Assembly: GCA_946478865.1 (NCBI GenBank)
Contig: CAMLDO010000002.1
Location: 1 to 64,000, forward strand
DNA: 64,000 bases
Direction: 5' to 3'
Origin: an uncultured Methylobacillus sp.
GTDB taxonomy: Bacteria > Pseudomonadota > Gammaproteobacteria > Burkholderiales > Methylophilaceae
Below the pieces are notes generated by a model. It worked only from the letters and a program-made list of their open reading frames with translations, ran no database searches and had not been told where the DNA came from. Position numbers and translations under genes: made by a program. This document shows, in pieces, positions 46,956 through 53,810 of this stretch (position 1 is the first letter of the stretch; every line of letters begins with the position of its first letter).

Positions 46956-47621
46956 TTGAAAAAACCAAAAACCATCACCGCCAGACTGCCGCGCTTCGCA
47001 CTCTACCTGCTGATCTCACTCAGTTTCTGGGCGAGCGGCGCACTGCTGCCGGACGCCGCCACGCTGGCCCGCGTACGCGAAAAATTCGGCGAGCCGGCAG
47101 CCGAACGGGTTCGCAACTGGGGCGAAGTCATGCAGCGCGTGCGGCCGCTGGAGGAACTGGCGCAACTGGAAGAAATCAATCGTTTCATCAACCAGACCCC
47201 CTATGTCGATGACCAGCAGCAATGGGGCACGCCAGATTACTGGGAAACCCCGCTGGAACTGCTGACACTGAACGGCGGCGATTGCGAGGACTACGCACTG
47301 GCCAAGTATTTCACGCTCAAATCGGTGGGCGTGCCCGAGGCCAAGCTACGCGTCACCTACGTCAAGGCATGGCTGCCCAAGGCCAGGCGCATGGAGCCGC
47401 ACATGGTGCTCACCTACTACGCCACGCCGGACGCCGAGCCACTGGTGCTCGACAACCTGCGCCCGGGAATCGATCTCGCTTCTCACCGCACCGACCTTGT
47501 TCCCACCATGAGCTTCAACGCTGACGGCCTGTGGGCCGCCCGTCAGCGCGGCCAGAACGGGCGGCTGGGAGATACATCCAGCCTGGGGCAATGGGTGGCG
47601 ATGATGGAGCGGATGAACTAG
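46956..47621 (+). CDS. LapG-like transglutaminase-type cysteine peptidase
   Basis: A 221-residue exported protein. An N-terminal hydrophobic segment (ALYLLISLSFWASGALL) precedes the bacterial transglutaminase-like cysteine peptidase domain, with C110 in NGGDCEDYALAK, H149 in EPHMVLTYY and D166 in LVLDNL. The best-known member, LapG, cuts large surface adhesins in the periplasm under c-di-GMP control through LapD. The start is TTG at 46956; no better in-frame start is seen. It lies alone on the plus strand, and its stop overlaps the XrtH stop in CTAG. Confidence 0.85.
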   Translation: MKKPKTITARLPRFALYLLISLSFWASGALLPDAATLARVREKFGEPAAERVRNWGEVMQRVRPLEELAQLEEINRFINQTPYVDDQQQWGTPDYWETPLELLTLNGGDCEDYALAKYFTLKSVGVPEAKLRVTYVKAWLPKARRMEPHMVLTYYATPDAEPLVLDNLRPGIDLASHRTDLVPTMSFNADGLWAARQRGQNGRLGDTSSLGQWVAMMERMN

Positions 47622-48133
47622 CGCGCCACAGGAGCAGCACGCCCCGCGCGCTCCAGCCACCAGAAGAAATACCCGGCGCTCGCCGCCACGATCAGCACCG
47701 GCCCGAGCACGCCATGCAGCAGGTCGAACCACTCGCGGCTGTAGCGAAACGAGAAATACAGCGCTGCGATGCGCGCCTGATTGAGCAGGAATATCAGCAG
47801 CAGCCCACCGGCCATGCCAACCAGAGCACTTCGCCAGCCTAACCCTGCAGCCGCAAAAGCCGCCACCAGAAGGATCATCGCATCCGCGCCGTCGCAGCCG
47901 GTGCGCAGCGACAATCGCACGCCGGGAGCGACAATACTGCCCTTGTCCCCTGCGACCTGCTCGTTGGGAGAAATCAAGTTGACCAAGGCAACCACCGGCG
48001 CCAGCGTCACCTGGTCAGTAAAAACCTGCCGCCAGCGGCTTTGCTCGCCAGTGAAATAAAGGTATTGCAGTACCAGGAACACCAGCGCGAACAGCACGCC
48101 GCTGCGCAGCAGACGTCGATGCAATAGGCTCAC
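47618..48133 (-). CDS. xrtH: Exosortase H (IPTL-CTERM type)
   Basis: A 171-residue inner-membrane protein, short like other XrtH proteins. The catalytic set is C80 in LRTGCDGADAM, R121 in NQARIAALY and H140 in DLLHGVLGP. XrtH is the exosortase paired with IPTLxxWG-CTERM substrates. The S8 protease at 44039-46198 is the only such protein in the window. Its gene lies 24 bp after the coiled-coil gene, at the end of the two-partner-secretion operon, not next to the protease. Confidence 0.88.
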   Translation of the reverse strand: MSLLHRRLLRSGVLFALVFLVLQYLYFTGEQSRWRQVFTDQVTLAPVVALVNLISPNEQVAGDKGSIVAPGVRLSLRTGCDGADAMILLVAAFAAAGLGWRSALVGMAGGLLLIFLLNQARIAALYFSFRYSREWFDLLHGVLGPVLIVAASAGYFFWWLERAGRAAPVAR

Positions 48134-48157
48134 GCGGTCTCGCTGGTGTCGTGCCTG

Positions 48158-48838
48158 TTACTTGGCCGGCACCGGCAGCTTTTCGGCATAGGCGCGGTCC
48201 TCGTATTCCTGGAACAGGTTCTCGATCTCGACCTTGCCCAGTCCGAACAGTGGCTCCCTGGCGAATAAGGCATCATTGCGTTGACGGTCGATGACTTCAC
48301 GCGTTACCCCGTAAAGTTTACGGTTCTTGTCCTGGCAAGCGGCGGTCTGCTTGCCGCTCAACTCGAGGCTTTTTTCGAGTGACAGCTTTTCACCCTGCAA
48401 GCCTTTTTTCTCGGCCTGCGTCTCCGCAAGCCTGTCGCCAGTTTCTCCCAATCGCTGCTCGGTCTCCGCCAGTTTCTGCTGCAGGCTCTCACCGGCCTGC
48501 AAAGCCGACTGGGTTTCCTGGCGGCAAGCCTGGAGAGCGGATTCATGCTCGGTACGTTGAGCCTGCAACTCACCCTCCAGCGACTTCTTGCTGCGGCTTA
48601 GCCGTGCAACCGTGCTTTCTGTCCCAGCTGCAGCCGCTTCGAGTTCCTTCACTTTTGCGGCAAGCGTGGCATTTTCCTGCGCCAGCGCATCGCGCTCCGC
48701 CGAAACCTGCTGAATCTGCTGCTGCATGCGGCGCTGCAACTGCTTTTCGCGCTTGCTGGTCTTGCCCTCTTCAGCATGGGCGGTCAGGGAAAAAGCCAGT
48801 GCCAATGACAGCACTGCCGTCAACATCCTGTTCATCAC
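48158..48838 (-). CDS. Periplasmic coiled-coil protein
   Basis: A 226-residue protein. The signal peptide (MLTAVLSLALAFSLTAHA) is followed by an almost continuous heptad-rich coiled coil (residues about 25-170) with many Gln, Glu and Leu. A short folded-looking C-terminal part (YGVTREVIDRQRNDALFAREPLFGLGKVEIENLFQEYEDR) follows. No enzyme motif is seen. A strong AGGAGTGG Shine-Dalgarno sequence precedes the start. Its position after TonB and the porin suggests a periplasm-spanning scaffold for that machinery. Confidence 0.75.
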   Translation of the reverse strand: MMNRMLTAVLSLALAFSLTAHAEEGKTSKREKQLQRRMQQQIQQVSAERDALAQENATLAAKVKELEAAAAGTESTVARLSRSKKSLEGELQAQRTEHESALQACRQETQSALQAGESLQQKLAETEQRLGETGDRLAETQAEKKGLQGEKLSLEKSLELSGKQTAACQDKNRKLYGVTREVIDRQRNDALFAREPLFGLGKVEIENLFQEYEDRAYAEKLPVPAK

Positions 48839-48845
48839 GCCACTC

Positions 48846-50468
48846 CTAGAATTTCGCGTTCAGATCAACCAGCAGCACGTCGATGCCCAGCGGGGGACCG
48901 CTGATTTCATCGGCACTCAGCCAGCGCGCGGAGAGCCAGGTATTCTTGTCGAGGCCGTAGTTCGCCCCCAGGATCCAGCCCTTGGAATCGGTCCCACCCA
49001 GGCGGAAATCGGAGTCGGTAAAGGCATCCAGCACAGCGTCGGCTTCGAGGCGCTTGTAGGACCCGAAGACCTGCCAGTCATGACGTTTCTCGACTTTAGG
49101 CATACCAACGGTCAGGCTGACCTGATAGCCTTCGTTCTCCTGTTCAAGAGTCAGGCCTGTACGACGCAGAATTTCCTGTTTGTCGAAACCTAGATTGCGA
49201 ACATAGTCGGCCGTCAGAATCACGTGCACCGGATTGAACATGGCCAAATCAACCTGGCCAGTCAGGTTGAATTCCCGGAACTTCGAGGCAATGCCGCAAG
49301 GACCGCCTTCATCACACGAGCCTTCGTCGAAGTCCGGATCATTCACGGCCACATCAAGCGCATCGATGTCGAACATATGGTTACCCTTGTTGCGGAAGCT
49401 CAGCCCTGTATTCGAAAACTCAAAGGATTGAAGCGGATTTGACGTTCCTTCGACATTTTTGAAGTCATACAATGCCGCAGCAAATTTCACGCTGGAACCA
49501 CCCGAGGCTGTCCATTGCAACCCGGCCTGCCCACCCAGCATCCATTTGTCGCGTGCCTTGTTGAACTCGCTTTTTTCCTGCTCGTCGAGAGAAAAAGCAC
49601 CGAGCGTTCCGAATGCGGTAATCCGTTCGCCCAGCTTGGGCTTGAAGCTGGCGGCGACACCGTCGAATGCGAGATCCGGATCCCACACCAGATCGGTGGA
49701 AAAGTAAGGATTTTCGATACGACCGCCAGAAACGGTAGCCCAGGATGTGGGCGTCATGCGCAAATAAGCGCGGTCGAGTGCGAACGAATATTTGCTGCTC
49801 TGCGTTTCAAGTGTCTGGTTCGGAGAAACAGGGTCGGCGTCGTTACCGGTCGTCATGCGAATCCCCGCATCCAGCCAATCGGCGAGACGCATCTTGGCTC
49901 CCAGGCGTGCACGCACCCGGAAACGATTTCGGTCCTCAGTAGAATTGGCAATGCTCGTGTTACCGGGGTCCTGATCATAGAAATCGTTCAAGGTCAGCAC
50001 GTCGGCGTTGCCTTCGGGAAAGCTGTTCATTTCATACCGCAGACGCAGATCGCCTTCCCAAGCAATACGATCCAGCCAATCAGGCAGACTGCCCGGGGTC
50101 GCCCAACCTTCGCTTTGCGCCTTGGCCATGACTTCTTCGCGAATCTCGTCGCGCAATTGCTTCTTGACGTGCTCCGGAACGTACTGGACACGTACCGTCT
50201 TGCCGCTCCCCGTCTCCTCTGTTGTGCCGGAGGCTTCATTCGCCTGCGAGGCTACCTTGGCGGACTCTGCCTGCTGCACGATCGCCTGCGCTTTGTCCTT
50301 GGACAGCACACCTTCCTGCACCAGCAGCTCAATCAGGCTCAGCGTCGTTGTACGCAGCTGCTCCAGCGACTCGCGCTCGCCTGCGGTTGCCGGCGCCGTG
50401 GCCGTAGCCAGACAGCCTGCGGCTGCGAGAGCAATCAGCAGCGGCTTCAGTCGTCGTTCAGTCATCAT
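48846..50468 (-). CDS. Putative outer-membrane porin with N-terminal coiled segment
   Basis: About 540 residues. A signal peptide (KPLLIALAAAGCLATATAPATA) is followed by a helical region (residues about 30-95) and then a beta-barrel-like run: WEGDLRLRYEMNSF, LADWLDAGIRMTTG, FALDRAYLRMTP and the C-terminal strand VLLVDLNAKF with terminal Phe. This matches a class of putative porins with a periplasmic helical stalk. The ATG at 50468 (ATGATG, GGG upstream) is preferred over 50486. It lies directly after tonB and may be the outer-membrane client of that motor. Confidence 0.78.
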   Translation of the reverse strand: MMTERRLKPLLIALAAAGCLATATAPATAGERESLEQLRTTTLSLIELLVQEGVLSKDKAQAIVQQAESAKVASQANEASGTTEETGSGKTVRVQYVPEHVKKQLRDEIREEVMAKAQSEGWATPGSLPDWLDRIAWEGDLRLRYEMNSFPEGNADVLTLNDFYDQDPGNTSIANSTEDRNRFRVRARLGAKMRLADWLDAGIRMTTGNDADPVSPNQTLETQSSKYSFALDRAYLRMTPTSWATVSGGRIENPYFSTDLVWDPDLAFDGVAASFKPKLGERITAFGTLGAFSLDEQEKSEFNKARDKWMLGGQAGLQWTASGGSSVKFAAALYDFKNVEGTSNPLQSFEFSNTGLSFRNKGNHMFDIDALDVAVNDPDFDEGSCDEGGPCGIASKFREFNLTGQVDLAMFNPVHVILTADYVRNLGFDKQEILRRTGLTLEQENEGYQVSLTVGMPKVEKRHDWQVFGSYKRLEADAVLDAFTDSDFRLGGTDSKGWILGANYGLDKNTWLSARWLSADEISGPPLGIDVLLVDLNAKF

Positions 50469-50496
50469 GTTCAACCCTTGTCTCAAAATGTTTCAA

Positions 50497-51207
50497 TCAA
50501 CCAATGTTTTTCGAGGTAATGCGCAGCTTCACCGGCTGCGGCATATCATCTGGCGGGGCATCACCCAGCTTGTTCAGTCCGTTGAGCGTCTTCCTGATTA
50601 GCGCATCGATCTCGGCATTGCCGCTGGAACCTTGCAATTCGGTCTTATCGATGTGCCCGTTCGGCGCCACCCAGACATGAACGACCAAGCGGTATTGCGC
50701 ATTGGCCAACCCTTTCTCGGCAGCCAGTGCGTCTTCGATCTGCGTTTTGATCTGGCCGGTAAACCAGGCGAACGCCGCCATGCTTTTCTTGCCCCCAATC
50801 TTGGTGCTAACTTCTCCGCCCTTGTAATCATTGGTCACCGGCCCCGCACTGAACGGGCTCGGCCCATCCCCAGCCGGGCCTTCCATCTTCAGCGCTTCGG
50901 CCGGAGGCTGCGGCGCTTCCTGCGGCTTGGGCGGCTCCACTTTCATTTCCTTGGGCTGCTCCTTGGGTTGCTCTTTCGGAGGCTCCTTGGGCGGGGGTGG
51001 CGGCGGAGGCGGTGGCGTGTCCGGCAGAATCTTGATCTTGGTTACGGCCGGCTTTTGGGGGGCGTGTGGCTCGAACAGGCCTTTCACTGCAAACCACAAG
51101 CCATAGAGTCCACCCAGCACGACCAGCCCCAGAACGATCCGCTTGAGCCAGACCATTTTTTCCGACGGCACGGGATGGCCGTCAGGCATCATCGCCATCT
51201 CGCTCAT
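50497..51207 (-). CDS. TonB-family energy transducer
   Basis: A 236-residue protein. One N-terminal membrane helix (IVLGLVVLGGLYGLWF) is followed by a Pro-rich spacer (nine Pro in a row, then PKEQPKE-type repeats). The C-terminal TonB-like domain contains YRLVVHVWVAPNGHIDKTELQG and ALIRKTLNGL. It transmits inner-membrane proton-motive energy to an outer-membrane partner. It starts on the last base of the ExbD stop (TGATG), so it is coupled to its motor. Confidence 0.85.
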   Translation of the reverse strand: MSEMAMMPDGHPVPSEKMVWLKRIVLGLVVLGGLYGLWFAVKGLFEPHAPQKPAVTKIKILPDTPPPPPPPPPKEPPKEQPKEQPKEMKVEPPKPQEAPQPPAEALKMEGPAGDGPSPFSAGPVTNDYKGGEVSTKIGGKKSMAAFAWFTGQIKTQIEDALAAEKGLANAQYRLVVHVWVAPNGHIDKTELQGSSGNAEIDALIRKTLNGLNKLGDAPPDDMPQPVKLRITSKNIG

Positions 51208-51611
51208 CAGGTGCCGATCCTGGCCGTGACGAGGCCCACGTTTTCGATTTCAAGTCGCGTAACGAGATCGACCACGGTAATGACGCCGGCATAAGGCGCT
51301 TGCGCATCGCCCTTGATCATCACGGAAAACTTGGGGTCACGCGCCTTCGCGGCCTTGAGCTGGCTTTCCAGCTCGGGCAGGCTCACGCCGACGCCGTTGA
51401 GCAGCATCCCGCCACCCTGCTGTACCTGCACGATCTTGACCTCGTGCTTCTCGGTACTGGGCTTGTTGGAGGGCTTGGGCAGATTCATGGTCAGCCCCTG
51501 CACGCCTGCCGTCGTCATCAGGATGAAGATCACCAGCAGCACATAGGCCAGGTCCAGCATCGGCGTGATATTGATGGTGTCGTAGGGCTGCGAATCGTTT
51601 TGTACTTGCAT
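51207..51611 (-). CDS. ExbD/TolR-family motor protein (second copy)
   Basis: A 134-residue protein with one membrane helix that carries the essential Asp in TPMLDLAYVLLVIFILMTTA and a periplasmic ExbD domain (KIVQVQQGGGMLLNGVGVSLPELESQLKAAKARDP). It lies 3 bp after the first ExbD gene, which it resembles closely in the membrane part. Two paralogous ExbDs next to one ExbB suggest a hetero-dimeric ExbD inside the ExbB pentamer. Confidence 0.88.
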   Translation of the reverse strand: MQVQNDSQPYDTINITPMLDLAYVLLVIFILMTTAGVQGLTMNLPKPSNKPSTEKHEVKIVQVQQGGGMLLNGVGVSLPELESQLKAAKARDPKFSVMIKGDAQAPYAGVITVVDLVTRLEIENVGLVTARIGT

Positions 51612-51614
51612 CGC

Positions 51615-52025
51615 TCAGGTTTCCTCTCGCTTGGTCACCAGACCGATTTCGCTGATGCCCAGTCGCTTGCAGATTTCCAGCACTTCGGAGACCTTTTCGT
51701 AATGCGCGGCGGCATCGCCCTTGAGCACCACGGGCAAGTCCGGATTGCCCTGCTTGAACTCGCCGAGACGCTGTTCCAGCATGGCCATATCCACCGGATA
51801 GGCGTCGAGATACACCGTGCCGTCGCTGGTAATCGTGATCGCGCGCATCTGCGGCTTGGCGAGCGCGGCCGTCGCCTGCGTGTGCGGAATTTCGACCTTG
51901 ACGCCCTGCACCGAAGCCGTGGTCATGATGATGAAGATCACCAGTAGCACGTAGGCGAGATCGAGCATCGGCGTGATGTTGATCTCGTCGTAGAGCTGGT
52001 TGTCTTCCTTGATGCCTTCAGACAC
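51615..52025 (-). CDS. ExbD/TolR-family motor protein (first copy)
   Basis: A 136-residue protein. The membrane helix carries the proton-handling Asp in TPMLDLAYVLLVIFIIMTTA. The periplasmic domain includes TSDGTVYLDAYPVDMAMLEQRLGEFKQGNPDLPVVLKGDAAAHY. It lies 11 bp after the ExbB gene. N-terminal YDEINITPMLD is nearly identical to YDTINITPMLD in the second copy, while the periplasmic domains differ, as expected after duplication. Confidence 0.88.
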   Translation of the reverse strand: MSEGIKEDNQLYDEINITPMLDLAYVLLVIFIIMTTASVQGVKVEIPHTQATAALAKPQMRAITITSDGTVYLDAYPVDMAMLEQRLGEFKQGNPDLPVVLKGDAAAHYEKVSEVLEICKRLGISEIGLVTKREET

Positions 52026-52036
52026 GCTTCAGCTCC

Positions 52037-53701
52037 TTATTTGCCGTGCAGCTCGGCCACGCGGGTCACAAACTCATCCACGAAAATCTGCATTTCGATG
52101 GTGATGTTCTTGATGCGGCTGGCGAGGTAGTTGTAGCCGAACAGCGCGGGAATCGCGACGCCCAAACCGGCAACAGTAGCCAGCAGAGCTGCTGCGATAC
52201 CCGGTGCAATCGCGTTGACGTTGACGTCCCCTGCCGCGGCAATCGCCGCGAAGGTGATCATCACGCCCACCACGGTACCCAGCAGGCCGAGGAAGGGACC
52301 GCCGGAAATCGCGATGGTCAGCAGCACCATCTTGCCGTTGATGCGCTGATTTTCGCGCACCAGGTCAGCATCGATCGCCGCCTTGATCGCGTCCATGGAA
52401 GCACCGCTCAAGGCCAGCGCCTCGCCCGCTTTCTCACGTTTGCGAATCTCGCGCAGGCCCGCCATGTAGAGCTTGAACAGCGTCGAGCTCGGCAGGTGGG
52501 TGCCCTTGTCCAGTTCCAGCAGGTCATGACTGGCACTCTGGAAACGATTGAGGAAACTGCGGTTGTCCTTGTCGGTCTTGGAGACCAGGCGCGCCTTGGC
52601 GATCATCACGCCCGCGCTGATCGCGAACATCACGGCCAGGATGGCGATGACGATCTTGGCGTCCAGCGTCAGGCTGTTGATGAGGATGCTCATGTAGGAG
52701 GCTTCGCCGCCTTCTTCACCCTCCTCCCCCTCGGATGCCTGCACCACGAGCAGCGGGCTGTCGGCGCCTTGGCCGACAGCGGCCAGCTTGATCCAATCCG
52801 CACTGCGGCCGGCGGAAGCAAGCTGAAGCTCGTCCATCTCGCCGGTATAACCTTCGCCAACGATGACTTCCGACTGCGTATCGGCCAATGCCACATCGCC
52901 ATTGCCGACCGGCTTGCCGTCAACATAGAGCGTGACCTTGGCTCCATCGATCACGGCAGCGACGTGCTGCCATGCTGCCGCCTTGAGTTCGCCCTCAGCT
53001 GCCACCGTGCTACCGGAAACCAGTGCCAGCTTCTGGCCGTCGATCTTGACAGCCAGGCCGCCCTGACGATAAAGCACCGCCTGCTGCGGAAGTGCAGCAG
53101 GCTTGATCCAGGCGGAATAGCTGAAGCCGCTGGCAGAGCCGACCTTGAGTGCCGGCGATGCGCCGATGCTGATCGGCGTGCCGTTGAATACAGCCGCCTC
53201 GCCCAGCAGCGCGGCCTTCTGTACAGTCACCGTGCCGGTCGCGGTCAGCCCATTCGCCGCATCCTGCAGCAGCGTCTTGTCGGCAAAGTGGAAAACAGCA
53301 GCGGTAGCGGCATCCCACGGCTTGCTTTCAGTCGGTGCGGATGCAGCCTCGTTGCCATAGTAAATCCAGAAGTGCGCGTCCTTGGCGGCCGGATCGACCT
53401 TGGGCAGTTGCACCCAGAGCACGGCCAGCTCGTTGACGGAATCATATTTTTCAATCTGGAATTTCAGTTCGGTCTTGTCGTCGGCCGCCACGACGCGGAT
53501 ATCCGAGCCGTCGTCCTTGGCATCCAGAAAGCTGAAATTGCCGCTATGCAGGCGTACTGCCACCGGCACATCGCTCGCCGTCGCTCCTACCGCCTGCGCA
53601 TTGACCACTACCTTGCTGCGCGCGGTCCATGCCTCGTTCCATTGCGCATGGGAAATCGCCGGCAACAGCAGCAGCGCCAGCAGCAACCATCTTTTCATCA
53701 T
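52037..53701 (-). CDS. ExbB/MotA/TolQ proton-channel protein with N-terminal DUF2341/LamG-like domains
   Basis: About 554 residues, far longer than ordinary ExbB (about 240). A signal peptide (LLLALLLLPAISHA) precedes a DUF2341-like domain (WNEAWTARSKVVV ... FWIYYGN) and a LamG/concanavalin-like domain (FSYSAWIKPAALP ... VTLYVDGKPVG). After an acidic linker (SEGEEGEEGGEA) come a membrane helix, a cytoplasmic loop and the MotA/TolQ/ExbB core (GPFLGLLGTVVGVMITF; APGIAAALLATVAGLGVAIPALFGYN). This topology puts the lectin-like part in the periplasm on top of the motor. The ATG at 53701 follows a GGGGTGAAG Shine-Dalgarno sequence. Confidence 0.88.
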   Translation of the reverse strand: MMKRWLLLALLLLPAISHAQWNEAWTARSKVVVNAQAVGATASDVPVAVRLHSGNFSFLDAKDDGSDIRVVAADDKTELKFQIEKYDSVNELAVLWVQLPKVDPAAKDAHFWIYYGNEAASAPTESKPWDAATAAVFHFADKTLLQDAANGLTATGTVTVQKAALLGEAAVFNGTPISIGASPALKVGSASGFSYSAWIKPAALPQQAVLYRQGGLAVKIDGQKLALVSGSTVAAEGELKAAAWQHVAAVIDGAKVTLYVDGKPVGNGDVALADTQSEVIVGEGYTGEMDELQLASAGRSADWIKLAAVGQGADSPLLVVQASEGEEGEEGGEASYMSILINSLTLDAKIVIAILAVMFAISAGVMIAKARLVSKTDKDNRSFLNRFQSASHDLLELDKGTHLPSSTLFKLYMAGLREIRKREKAGEALALSGASMDAIKAAIDADLVRENQRINGKMVLLTIAISGGPFLGLLGTVVGVMITFAAIAAAGDVNVNAIAPGIAAALLATVAGLGVAIPALFGYNYLASRIKNITIEMQIFVDEFVTRVAELHGK

Positions 53702-53776
53702 TTTTTCTTCACCCCAAAACAAACGGCACACTATAAAGAGCCGATATTTCGGCCCGGTTAAATAATTGGTATACGA

Positions 53777-53798
53777 CGGGCAGGAAATACCCTGCCCG
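53777..53798 (-). terminator. Hairpin between the exoprotein and ExbB genes
   Basis: A perfect 8-bp stem CGGGCAGG/CCTGCCCG with a 6-base loop in the 110-bp gap after the exoprotein stop. On the minus strand no U tract follows, so a full terminator is unlikely. It may protect the upstream mRNA end or lower expression of the motor genes. Confidence 0.5.
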
Positions 53799-53810
53799 CG
53801 TTATGCCGCA

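Noticed and set aside
52046..53761. Plus-strand 571-codon open frame
   Set aside because: Antisense of the ExbB-like gene; His- and Arg-rich translation without motifs.
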